This document shows, in pieces, positions 25,109 to 34,212 of a stretch of 45,368 bases of DNA. The notes beneath the pieces were generated by a model that saw only the letters and a program-made list of their open reading frames with translations, did no database searches and was not told the origin of the DNA. Numbering within the stretch: position 1 is the first letter of the stretch; each line of letters opens with the position of its first letter. Both the position numbers and the translations under genes were made by a program. The DNA is from Candidatus Stoquefichus massiliensis AP9 (lineage in GTDB: Bacteria; Bacillota_I; Bacilli_A; Erysipelotrichales; Coprobacillaceae), in NCBI RefSeq assembly GCF_000455285.1, contig NZ_HG005289.1, positions 207,120 through 252,487 of the forward strand, in the 5' to 3' direction.

Positions 25109-26865
25109 ATATTACTCCTTTCAATAAATTTCATTGCATAGTAATAATATTCTTTTGCATATCGATACTGTATCAAAGAATATTCTCCGAATTCTACTCC
25201 CAAATGATATTTATACTCACACCAATTACTCCATAATAATCCACATGTAGCAATATAACAATAAATTTTCAAACGTATACTATCGAGACATTGATTTTCA
25301 AAATATATATCAATCAATTGATCAATTTGTTTTTTATCGTACATAGCATATATACAAAACATAGCAATATCAACATGTGCATCTTGCATTGCTGCATATT
25401 CCCAATCAATCAATTTTATTTTTTTCTCATTTTTATCTTGATAGATAAGAAAATTATCTGGAACAGCATCGATATGCGTTAATGTCCACACTTTAGGAGA
25501 ATTATCAATAATCGTTTTTAACTTAAATACATTTTGTTTAGTCTCTTCATAATCTGGATATAGAGAATTACCATTTCTTAATTTTTCATAAAAATCAATT
25601 TTTTTATACAAATTAAAACAATGATCCACTTTTATATTCAAAGAATGAAAATTCTTTAAAAATTTCATACAATTTTTTAAGTCTTCTAAATTTACTGGAT
25701 TACATACTTTTGAATTATTAATATATTTAGTTAATTTATATCCATTATTTTTATCAAAGTAAATGACTTCATCACAAATGTGTAAATGATTAATTTTTTT
25801 GTAGACTTCTCCTTCCTCATAACGATTAATTAATTTATTGGTACCTTCACCAGGAATTCTCATAATATATTTTTGATCATTAGTTTCAAACATAAATGAT
25901 CTATTTGTCATTCCTTTTTTTGATAATGTAATATTTTTAATATCTAAAATATTAATATTTAAACTATTTAGTATAATTTGAATAATATCAGAATAAAGAC
26001 TATTAGAATTTGGATCTAAATCTCTTAAATCCTTAAAAGTATTGATTTCTTTAGATTTACCTTTAATAGTTTTATTATAAATATCTACATTTGAGTTGCC
26101 AATAATAATATCTTCCCAATAATAATGTTTTCTAAGAAAATAAGAATCATTTAATTTGTCAAATTGATTTTTTATTACAATTGAATCTTCATAATTTAAA
26201 TAAGCGATACTTAATGGTTTGTTACTAATATCCTTTTTGTTTTTTATAATTACTTTTTGATTTCTAAGTGACATATATTTTGTAATAACTTTTTGATTAG
26301 CATCAAACAAATACCAAGAGTTTAATTCAATATTATGAAATGGGTTTTCTTGGAACCATATGTCACTAGGTACAATGTATGAATTATGTAAATATTCTCT
26401 TGCCAAATATAAAGAATAGATATTATTTGTTTCCAAATATCTATTATTGACTATAAGATGTATACCATATTTGTCAATAAGGTGTTCATACTGTTCTTTC
26501 ATATATCCTACTACTATATGAATTTCCGTAATACCAACATTGTGGAGCTTTTCAATAATATTTTCTGTAATTGTTTTTCCATATATTTCAACAAATCCTT
26601 TTGGCATATCTTTATTAATTGGTGTCATTCTTAGTCCAATCCCTGCCGCAAGTATAATTGCATTAGTTGGCCTATTTTTATTAATCATTTTTATTGAGAT
26701 ATTAGTAATTTCATTATTATATGATAAATACTTTTTCTCTTTTAAAATTTTAATATTTTTATTAATTGTTCCTAAAGAACAATTTAAATCGCTAGACATT
26801 TCTCTTTGAGTATAATGCGGATATTGATATAGCTTTTTTATTATATTTAAAGCAATTATGTTCAT
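25105..26865 (-). CDS. Winged-HTH / LicC-like nucleotidyltransferase / LicA-like choline kinase fusion
   Basis: A 586-residue, three-part protein from ATG 26865. Residues 1-60 form a winged helix-turn-helix (LYQYPHYTQREMSSDLNC, SLGTINKNIKILKEKKYLS). Residues about 65-290 are a nucleotidyltransferase (AIILAAGIGLRMTPINKDMPKGF) with Leu where LicC has Thr in GxGTR. Residues about 300-586 are a choline kinase-like fold with the Brenner motif LTHIDAVPDNFLI and IKLIDWEYAAMQDAHVDIA. It would phosphorylate choline, and perhaps also carry out or regulate the cytidylyl step. The DNA-binding domain suggests self-regulation. The next gene is a separate LicC. Confidence 0.85.
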   Translation of the reverse strand: MNIIALNIIKKLYQYPHYTQREMSSDLNCSLGTINKNIKILKEKKYLSYNNEITNISIKMINKNRPTNAIILAAGIGLRMTPINKDMPKGFVEIYGKTITENIIEKLHNVGITEIHIVVGYMKEQYEHLIDKYGIHLIVNNRYLETNNIYSLYLAREYLHNSYIVPSDIWFQENPFHNIELNSWYLFDANQKVITKYMSLRNQKVIIKNKKDISNKPLSIAYLNYEDSIVIKNQFDKLNDSYFLRKHYYWEDIIIGNSNVDIYNKTIKGKSKEINTFKDLRDLDPNSNSLYSDIIQIILNSLNINILDIKNITLSKKGMTNRSFMFETNDQKYIMRIPGEGTNKLINRYEEGEVYKKINHLHICDEVIYFDKNNGYKLTKYINNSKVCNPVNLEDLKNCMKFLKNFHSLNIKVDHCFNLYKKIDFYEKLRNGNSLYPDYEETKQNVFKLKTIIDNSPKVWTLTHIDAVPDNFLIYQDKNEKKIKLIDWEYAAMQDAHVDIAMFCIYAMYDKKQIDQLIDIYFENQCLDSIRLKIYCYIATCGLLWSNWCEYKYHLGVEFGEYSLIQYRYAKEYYYYAMKFIERSNI

Positions 26866-26911
26866 TATGATAATACACCTCCATATTAATGAACAACACA
26901 TCACCAAATAA

Positions 26912-26928
26912 AGGTCAACATATGACCT
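26912..26928. promoter_or_regulatory. Palindrome AGGTCA-N5-TGACCT upstream of the choline cassette
   Basis: Six-bp perfect arms, 47 bp before the fusion-gene ATG. On the minus strand the right arm reads TTGACC and could serve as a -35 element. This is a candidate operator for the fusion protein's own winged-HTH domain; binding is inferred only. The rest of 26,929-27,040 shows nothing I can name. Confidence 0.4.
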
Positions 26929-27055
26929 CGATTTTAAGATGAAGTATGTTTATAATTTATTTATATATGAAACAGTACACAATACATATCTTATTAATTT
27001 CATTACATACCGTTTTAGTTAAATATTTGCTCATCTAATTTATCAAATAAACTCC

Positions 27056-27625
27056 CCCAGGTAGAACCCACAAATGTCTCCCAGACATTTGTGACGGGGT
27101 ATTTGAAAACATTGTGATTACAATCTTAAGAGTATTTGTTCATAAGAATCTTGTTTACCTTAATTCTTGACATATTCTTTGATTGTTTTCTCACTTGTAT
27201 TCTTTCCACAACTCGAAACAAAAAATCCGCCGCTCCAAAAACTTCCACCCCATAATACCTTCTTAACTTCAGGATGTTCAGCAAATATGCGTTTTGCCGT
27301 TGTACTTTTTATTGTTATTATAATTTTGTTGGACTATACTCAGGTAATGACTGAATAAGAAAATGAACATGATCTTGGTCTGCTCCAATTTCTAGAAATG
27401 TAATCCAATCATATCTTGTTTCTATTCCCTCGCATATTTGCTTTAAACTCTTGTCTACATATTGTGTTATCACCACGCGACGATATTTCGTTGGGCATAC
27501 AAAATGGTAAACAAGATTTGAAACATTATGTGAATTGTGTATAAACATACTATCTGGCATTCGTAATCACCCCAAAGTTATATAATAACTTTAGGCGCTA
27601 CGCCACAAGCAGTGGGGAAATGCCC
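27056..27625 (-). mobile_element. IS200/IS605-type insertion sequence (tnpA only), inactive
   Basis: Contains a frameshifted Y1 transposase gene and subterminal hairpins. At the transposase 3' side is CACAAATGTCT-CCC-AGACATTTGTG (27069-27093). At the 5' side are AAAGTTAT/ATAACTTT (27574-27592) and GGCG/CGCC (27594-27604). There are no terminal inverted repeats and no tnpB, as expected of IS200 types. The exact cleavage ends are estimates. It lies between the choline cassette and the transferase-like genes. Confidence 0.7.
27160..27560 (-). pseudogene. tnpA: IS200/IS605 TnpA (Y1 HUH transposase), frameshifted
   Basis: The N-terminal frame (27560-27318) reads NLVYHFVCPTKYRR and then the HUH motif DHVHFLIQSLPEYSP. 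It stops early because the A-run at 27324-27327 has four A where five would keep the frame. The other frame then continues with TAKRIFAEHPEVKKVLW, GGSFWSGGFFVSSCG and the region of the catalytic Tyr (TIKEYVKN) to the stop at 27160. Restored length is 133 residues, normal for TnpA. A one-base deletion has inactivated it unless frameshifting occurs. Confidence 0.8.
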
Positions 27626-27629
27626 AAGA

Positions 27630-27658
27630 GTTAAAAGTATTCATTGGATACTTTTAAC
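27630..27658. terminator. Hairpin after the transferase-like gene
   Basis: Arms GTTAAAAGTAT and ATACTTTTAAC (11 bp) with a 7-nt loop, 26 bp beyond the stop of the gene at 27684. It lacks a good T-run on the minus strand, so termination may be weak; it may also mark the edge of the IS insertion. Confidence 0.4.
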
Positions 27659-27683
27659 TTATTATAAATAGTAGTCTATTTTT

Positions 27684-28688
27684 TTAATCTAATCTTTTTC
27701 TAATATCATTTAATAAATTGATAGGTGAAAATTCATTTTGATAATTGTAGTTTACTATACTTTTTTCTCTTACCCAATTCCAATCAATGTCATTTACGTC
27801 TTTAAAATATTGTATGTATTTTTCGTTATAAAATGATAATTTAAGAATCGATGGATTATTTGTTAATAATTTTTTATTATATACTATAGCTTCATAAGCT
27901 CTTAAAGTTAAACCTACTTGTTTAGATCTAACAATATCTAAAATGCAATTTGCTTCCAATGTTTTAGAAATAATTTCATCATATTCCATAATATCTTCTT
28001 TAGAATGTAAAATTACATTATAATCTATATCTTTCAAGATGGTGTTGTTTGGATCAACTATAACGTCCATAGTTACATTGACATTAAATTTTTTTGATAT
28101 CTCAATTAACTTTTTTAATATTGCACCTCTATCCGATTCAACACCTGCAAAGTATAAATCTTTATTAATATCAAATTTTTTATCCAAAAGTTTAGAATAT
28201 GGAGTTTGCCAAAATATAAGATTATTCTTCGCTGCATCATCAGAATCAAAAGTGTAAGTTAAATCAAATATTTTGTTATTAAGTAAATAATTCGCATATT
28301 TTGATACTTCTCTAGAAGCAGAATCAATATAAAAAATAATATATCTTAAATTATTAAACTGTTGCTTCAACCTTTCTAAAAACCTTAATGGATATCTTGA
28401 TGTTGTAAATGTTGTATTTAAAAATATAACATAAATTTTTTTATATTTATTATTTATTTTGTAAATTTCTTTATAAAGATTATACTTTTCTATAAACAGG
28501 AAGTTTAATTTCCCTTGTGTGAACGATTGTACCTTTCTACGTCCTAATATATTGGAAACTAATCCTATAGAGTTTTCTTTTACGATTGTCAATTGTTTTT
28601 TGTCACTTAAAATATCTTTAAACATTCTTTCTTCAAGTATATTTGCCTCTCTAATATTGTTTTGTACAAAAATAAAATAATCAGTCAT
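27684..28688 (-). CDS. Putative polysaccharide glycosyltransferase-like protein (paralogue 2)
   Basis: A 334-residue soluble protein from ATG 28688 (MTDYFIFVQNN; SD AAAGGAG). I do not recognise a named family. The C-terminal half has a GT-B-like sequence: DLYFAGVESDRGAILKKLIEI, then LEANCILDIVRSKQVGLTLRAYEAIVYNKKLLTNN, which is the sort of nucleotide-sugar-binding segment seen in capsule transferases. It is clearly related to the upstream gene across this region. The start overlaps the previous stop by eight bases. It probably acts on the surface polysaccharide; donor and acceptor are unknown. Confidence 0.7.
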   Translation of the reverse strand: MTDYFIFVQNNIREANILEERMFKDILSDKKQLTIVKENSIGLVSNILGRRKVQSFTQGKLNFLFIEKYNLYKEIYKINNKYKKIYVIFLNTTFTTSRYPLRFLERLKQQFNNLRYIIFYIDSASREVSKYANYLLNNKIFDLTYTFDSDDAAKNNLIFWQTPYSKLLDKKFDINKDLYFAGVESDRGAILKKLIEISKKFNVNVTMDVIVDPNNTILKDIDYNVILHSKEDIMEYDEIISKTLEANCILDIVRSKQVGLTLRAYEAIVYNKKLLTNNPSILKLSFYNEKYIQYFKDVNDIDWNWVREKSIVNYNYQNEFSPINLLNDIRKRLD

Positions 28689-29676
28689 TAGATACTCCTT
28701 TCTGTTTTTCCAATTGTTCAATTCTTTCTAATATTCTAATTGGTGAAAAAACATTATTATTTTTATACTGTACATTTTCTTTTTTTAAAAGAAAATCAAT
28801 ATTAATATCCTCAGTTTTTTCAAAAATTTGCATATATCTACTATCATAAAATGGCATTTCTGATAAAAAACTATTATTAGTTAATAATTTTTTATTAAAC
28901 ATAATTGCTTCACATGTTCTTAAAGTAATACCTGTTTGTCCATCACGCAATATTTCAATAATACAATTTGTATTATATGATCTTATCAAATCTTCTTGAA
29001 AAGATAATCTTTCATTATATGTAACTCCTCTAATTTTTTCTTGTTTTGAGAGTGGAACTTCAGTAATAAAAAAAGAACAATTAGGTAAAATATTTGATAT
29101 TTTCTTAAAAACTTCTTGAAGTTTATTAATGCGCCCACAACCGCTACCAATAAAAAAAGCATCACTTTTTTTATTGGTATCTTCACTTATGTTTTTAGGA
29201 AAAGATAAACAATTATAAAAATATTCTAGTTTATATCTCTCGCAGTCATTTTTATCAAAAGAAAATTTATAATCAAACAAAGCTAATAAATCATAGGAAC
29301 GTCTTGCGCCTGGATATTTTGAAGAATCAAATATAAGCAAAGCAAATTTGACATTAGCATGCTTCTTTTTTATTTGTAATAAATAATCTTTTTCAAAATG
29401 TTTCCTTAAAGATCCATTCATAAATATTACACAATAATTCTCGTTTGGGTCAAAATCATATTTATGAAGTTCATAAAATGGATACCAGATTTGTTTAAAT
29501 GGTAATGGAATACGCTTATTAATTCTATCATCATAATGTAAATTATATATTTTTTTTAAAAAAGAAGGTATCTTCATCCTTTGTAATTCTACAACATCAT
29601 AGATATTTTGTATAAATAAATCATTCATCATTGCTCTATATAACTCATGTTCATCATTTATCATTATATATTTCAT
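28681..29676 (-). CDS. Putative polysaccharide glycosyltransferase-like protein (paralogue 1)
   Basis: A 331-residue protein from ATG 29676 (MKYIMINDEHELY; GGAG is five bases upstream; GTG 29694 is an alternative). Like the downstream gene it has a divergent N-terminal half and a conserved C-terminal half: DAFFIGSGCGRINKLQEVF, then NTNCIIEILRDGQTGITLRTCEAIMFNKKLLTNN and MPFYDSRYMQIF. The two look like an old tandem duplication. No promoter was recognised; the region upstream is decayed insertion-sequence DNA, so this gene pair may depend on readthrough or on a hidden promoter. Confidence 0.7.
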   Translation of the reverse strand: MKYIMINDEHELYRAMMNDLFIQNIYDVVELQRMKIPSFLKKIYNLHYDDRINKRIPLPFKQIWYPFYELHKYDFDPNENYCVIFMNGSLRKHFEKDYLLQIKKKHANVKFALLIFDSSKYPGARRSYDLLALFDYKFSFDKNDCERYKLEYFYNCLSFPKNISEDTNKKSDAFFIGSGCGRINKLQEVFKKISNILPNCSFFITEVPLSKQEKIRGVTYNERLSFQEDLIRSYNTNCIIEILRDGQTGITLRTCEAIMFNKKLLTNNSFLSEMPFYDSRYMQIFEKTEDINIDFLLKKENVQYKNNNVFSPIRILERIEQLEKQKGVSND

Positions 29677-29699
29677 TTTTACTCCATTCTCCACACCTT

Positions 29700-30748
29700 G
29701 TTGTGTGGCACAAATATTTTTTGAAAGATGTCCTACTTACGCTATGCTTCCTTTTATCCCAATACTACAATATAAGAGAACTAGTATACTACAAAGCATG
29801 TAAAGGTGAGTAGATAGTCTTTTATCTTTTTGATTTAAGACTAATCTGTATATCTATAAATTGCTGTCACAAATAATTGAGGGGGAGGTTAGAGCTCAAA
29901 CACTTATCATTGATATATAATCATTTGGTCATATTGCTGGATGACAGTCAATGGCATTCTTGACTCTGTATCCTCAGATTCTTTAGGAAAAAGTAGCCGT
30001 ACTGTCCTAGAACAAGTTATGAGTTCTAACATGATTACAAAGAAAATATTGGAAAATTACTTCTTAAATTTGGGATAAGAACATGGTTATAATGGTTATT
30101 CAATATTCACATATTAAAACTGCAAACGTCTCGAATTAAAATGTGCTATGAAGTATCTTAATAATTTTAATAAGAATATTTATGGTTTTGAATTGGAAAT
30201 AATTAAACAAAGTGAATTTTTCATTGACATCAAAGAATATATCCCTCAACAGCTGAGTTAGAGTGTCTCTCAAAATAATGGAGATATTGATAAAAAGAAA
30301 TCAATTCATATATTAAAATTTGGACAATATATCAAACCTACCCTTGATTGATGTACCTGTTATTGTATAGTAGTAAGACATATTTTAAAGTTAAATATAA
30401 TAGAATACAGAAAAAATATAGTCACAATAAAACGATAATGATCATAGACAGAATATTTCTTATTTCATCCTATCATTTGGTCAAAACGAGTGAAAATTTT
30501 AATCCATAAAATTATGACTGCTTTAAAAAACCAAGATTAAATCAATCAAAGATTATATCAAAACAAATTCTTTAAAATTTTCACATGTAGAGATTTTTCA
30601 AATCCAAATAACAGAAATTTAACAAGACTGTTAATCATTTACGTTAAAGTTTTTAAAAGACTATAATTTCGACTTATTTATAAGTCATCTTTTATTGATT
30701 GTATCATTCATTTTGTTCTTTTAACAAAATCAGATGGTATCAAAAAAG
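29700..30748 (+). pseudogene. Decayed transposase region, probably IS110-like
   Basis: No open frame longer than about 60 codons remains. Pieces on the plus strand, in shifting frames with stops, resemble a transposase. 29940-30250 gives QSMAFLTLYPQIL, LELKCAMKYLNNFNKNIYGFELEII and DIKEYIPQQLS. 30384-30510 gives KVKYNRIQKKYSHNKTIM and IDRIFLISSYHL, followed by FNP. The last resembles the C-terminal end of IS110-type transposases (R..RRGHK.AI......L...YH). The family is tentative. The relic separates wzx from the two transferase-like genes and breaks the operon. Confidence 0.4.
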
Positions 30749-32186
30749 TTAGTTTCTTTTTAAAATATGTATTCCTTTTTTATAAATATCAAAAATTATT
30801 TCATTTTTTAAAATAAGTTCAATAAATATATATACTATAGCCGATAATAATATGCATAAGAAAGTTTCTAAGATAAAACCGAATTTAAAAAGTTTTATAA
30901 TATTACATAGCAAATATATACCTAAACCTCCAAAAAAAACTGGTTTAATAATTGAATAATTTAAACTTTTTAAATATTCTTTTGATTTAATGAAACATAT
31001 CAAAAAAACAACTATTTCTGCAATCAGAGTGGTTAGAGCAGCTGCGTTTTGTTTATATAAAGGAATCAATAAAAGATTTAATAAAATATTTAAAATCGCA
31101 CTTATAATAGTTGCATATAGAAATATATCCTCTCTTCTATATGGAATAAGTACTCCTGTCCCAAATATACAAGCCAATAGAGCAAATATCAGAGCTATTG
31201 ACAGTATTTGCAAAGGTAAGACAGCTTCTAAATATGCTTCACCAGCAATGATTAGTACAATATTTTCACTTATACAGTATAATCCAATGGCAGCAGGAAA
31301 CAAAATTGTAAAAAGCATATTGAATACTTGATTAAATAATGATTTAAACTTTGCAGTTTCTGTATATGCTGTTAATCTAGGAATTGTTACTGATATAACT
31401 GCCAACATTACCTGTTTCACAATTGTATATATCTTAACAGATGTGCTGTATATACCTACACTATAATCACCAATAATCCAACCTAGAATTGATATATCAG
31501 AATTGACATAAATTGTTGATGCAATGGTTGAACTAAAAATTAATAGAATTGGTTTAATATGCTTTTTTAAAACAATTATTTTAAAATGGAATTTAAACTT
31601 TAAATATTTATTAGCATATACTCCATAAAATATATTTGCTATCCCTGTAGATAATACACTAAAAAAACTAATATATATATATATCCTTAGGGGTTTTGAT
31701 AAACGTCAATAAACAACATACATATATTAATTGTGATATAATTTGAGCAATAGTAATTATACCAAATTCCTCATATATATTATAAATCCAGGACTTACTA
31801 AATGTTGCTAAAAGTATTTGTATACTCAAAATCATAATTAATAAATAATAGTTTGAAAATTTTTCAAAAGAAATTACTATAATAAATAAGGATATGTAAG
31901 CTATTAAAGTAGAAATTATATTAATTGAAATAATTTCATTCGCAAAGTTTGTAAACCTTTCTTTATCCTCACGTATTTTAGCACCTTCGCGAATTGCATA
32001 TGTAGTTATACCTAATTCGGCAAAAATCACAAAATAACTAACTATAGATAATGCAAAATTATATTGTCCTATTGCATTTACTTGTAAAGTTCTCGTAATA
32101 TAAGGAAATGTTATTAAAGGCATAATTAAAGAAAAAATAGTTTTTATAGAAACTAGTAACGCATTTTTTGTTAAAGATTTATTCAT
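30749..32186 (-). pseudogene. wzx: Wzx-type polysaccharide flippase, frameshifted at an (AT)7 tract
   Basis: The N-terminal frame (32186-31668) reads NALLVSIKTIFSLIMPLITFPYITR in pieces typical of the PST/MATE-like O-unit flippases, then stops after TPKDIYIY. The frame continues two bases out of phase with ISFFSVLSTGIANIFYG and runs open to 30749. The two meet at an (AT)7 tract (31671-31684); eight or five AT units would restore about 479 residues, the normal length with 12-14 helices. The locus has no other flippase in this window. It may be reversible slippage, a fixed mutation or an assembly error. The gene overlaps the GT2 stop by eight bases. Confidence 0.85.
31671..31684 (-). repeat. 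(AT)7 dinucleotide tract inside wzx
   Basis: Seven uninterrupted AT units within the coding sequence, exactly where the reading frame of wzx is lost. The tract is a natural site for slipped-strand mispairing. Confidence 0.85.
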
Positions 32187-33162
32187 TCAAAATTCTCCTT
32201 TGCAAAAAGGATTTCAAAGTTAAATATACATTTGTTAAAATCAAAAAACCTTTAATTTTTTCAGTATAATTCAAATATGGAGATAGAACAAATAATATAA
32301 AATTACTTTTTAAATTGTTATAATAACATATATAATCATCAATATACTTTTTCTTTGTCTCTTTATCTTCTAAAATCAAATAGAGCATATAAAGTGAATA
32401 TTTTGCTTTAAAACACTTATACTCTTTTTTTAAGTTAGGATAATATTTTTCAATTATATTTTCTATTTGATTAAGATGCTCAATTATAATATGCTTTTTT
32501 GGGGAATATCCTGACCTAGTAATACTTTCACCGTTTTTACAATAATAATATAAAGGTTTAGATACATGCACAATTCTACTACATTTTTTAAATATTAAAG
32601 GTAATATTACAATATCCTCATTAATTTCACCTTCCGGGAATTTTATTTCATCAAACAAACTCCTTTTATATAATTTATCCCAAGCTGGTTCCCCTATATA
32701 TGTTCCTCTTAACATCTCTTGCATTGCTTTAGTAGATGAAATAGTTTTTTCCTTTGGTAGGGTGAATTCTTCTTCTATTTTTCCATTATCATAAAGGACG
32801 TAACGTCCACAGCAAGCCAAATCTGAATCAAACTTATAAATAGCATTAATCATTGTTTCAATCATAGTTTTATCAATAAAATCATCGCTATCTACAAAGC
32901 AAAGAAATTCTCCATGGCTTACATAGATTCCTGCATTTCTGGCGCTAGACAACCCACCATTAGTTTTATGTAAAACAACTACTCTATCATCTTTTTCTTT
33001 CCAAAACTCACACATGGATGAGCAATTATCTGGTGATCCATCATCTACTAGGATAATTTCTATGTTTTGATATGATTGATTTACTATGCTATTAATGCAT
33101 CTATCAAGATACATTTCTACATTGTATATTGGTACAATAACTGAGACTAATGGATTGTTCAT
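32179..33162 (-). CDS. Glycosyltransferase family 2
   Basis: A 327-residue enzyme from ATG 33162 (MNNPLVSVIVPIYNVE; SD AAAGGAG). The GT-A fold shows YLDRCINSIVNQSYQNIEII, LVDDGSPDN and the metal-binding FVDSDDFID, with GGLSSARNAGI between. It transfers a sugar from an NDP-sugar to the growing repeat unit at the membrane. The start lies 13 bases inside the upstream GT2 gene and its end overlaps wzx, so translation is tightly coupled. The donor sugar cannot be assigned. Confidence 0.9.
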   Translation of the reverse strand: MNNPLVSVIVPIYNVEMYLDRCINSIVNQSYQNIEIILVDDGSPDNCSSMCEFWKEKDDRVVVLHKTNGGLSSARNAGIYVSHGEFLCFVDSDDFIDKTMIETMINAIYKFDSDLACCGRYVLYDNGKIEEEFTLPKEKTISSTKAMQEMLRGTYIGEPAWDKLYKRSLFDEIKFPEGEINEDIVILPLIFKKCSRIVHVSKPLYYYCKNGESITRSGYSPKKHIIIEHLNQIENIIEKYYPNLKKEYKCFKAKYSLYMLYLILEDKETKKKYIDDYICYYNNLKSNFILFVLSPYLNYTEKIKGFLILTNVYLTLKSFLQRRILNE

Positions 33163-33173
33163 TTTTTTCTCCT

Positions 33174-34199
33174 TTAAGATTTTATTTTCAATAAAACGTA
33201 GCATACTAAAGTCATTTTCTTTTCAATAAAATAATATAAAACCTTTCTTTGAAATGGTGAAGATAATTTACATATTTTGATTGCCTTAAGTAACGTTTCA
33301 TTTTTTATCTCTTTTTTTAAGATATCAAACTTTTTATTAAATTTGTAATGAGATGCAACAATTTGTTTTAATGCTGCTATACAGTTTCCCAAATATAAAT
33401 TATTAAAACTATTCATTACATCACTATTATAATTTAATTCAGCTAGTGCTTTTTGAGTACACTGATAAAAAAAAGTATTTTTTTCTAATCGATCTTCACG
33501 GAATACATGAGTTAAAGAATTGTTGTTATAATAATAGTAATAAAAAGCCTGAGGAATAGTTACCACTTTTTCTACATGTTTATATAAATATATTAATGAA
33601 TAAAAGTCTTCTGAAATAATTTCACGCTCTGATACTAATCTCCAATTAGCTCGTTTGATAAGATTAATACTAAACATTGAAGCACACATACTCATACAAT
33701 ATCCATAGTCTTTACCATCAATAGGATCTACATTCATCAGTCTTGGTAAAAATATTTTTTCAATTTCATTTTTTTCAAAAATTTTATACTGAAGTGGTTT
33801 AGTGATTTTGGTAATCTTGTTATTAGGACCTATATAATTAATCCCAAAATTAACTATGTCTGCTGATGTTTCACAAATTGCTTCTAAACAGCATTTTATA
33901 GTATTAATATCGACTCGATCATCTGCGTCACAAAAACATAGATACTCCCCAGATGCATTTTCGATGCCGGTGTTTCTAGCATAGCCAAGTCCTTGATTTT
34001 TTTTGTGTATAACTTTAATCCTTGTATCTTTAGTAGCCCATTTATCACATATTAATGAACTCATATCTGTAGAACCATCATCAATTAATAAAATTTCTAT
34101 ATTTCTATAAGTTTGCTTTATTATACTTAATATGCATCTATCAAGAAACTTCTCGGCATTATACACTGGAACTATAATTGTAACTAAGATCTCATCCAT
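33174..34199 (-). CDS. Glycosyltransferase family 2
   Basis: A 341-residue GT-A enzyme: VTIIVPVYNAEKFLDRCI, LLIDDGSTDMSSL, NQGLGYARNTGIENASG and the DxD-type FCDADDRVD. It is a paralogue of the next gene in the operon and would add another residue to the repeat unit. ATG 34199 has SD AAAGGGGAA. It lies 13 bp after the wzy stop. Confidence 0.9.
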   Translation of the reverse strand: MDEILVTIIVPVYNAEKFLDRCILSIIKQTYRNIEILLIDDGSTDMSSLICDKWATKDTRIKVIHKKNQGLGYARNTGIENASGEYLCFCDADDRVDINTIKCCLEAICETSADIVNFGINYIGPNNKITKITKPLQYKIFEKNEIEKIFLPRLMNVDPIDGKDYGYCMSMCASMFSINLIKRANWRLVSEREIISEDFYSLIYLYKHVEKVVTIPQAFYYYYYNNNSLTHVFREDRLEKNTFFYQCTQKALAELNYNSDVMNSFNNLYLGNCIAALKQIVASHYKFNKKFDILKKEIKNETLLKAIKICKLSSPFQRKVLYYFIEKKMTLVCYVLLKIKS

Positions 34200-34212
34200 A
34201 CTTTTCCCCTTT

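Noticed and set aside
26540-26809. Plus-strand open frame of 89 codons
   Set aside because: It is a shadow of the LicC-like domain on the minus strand, with no SD or recognisable content.
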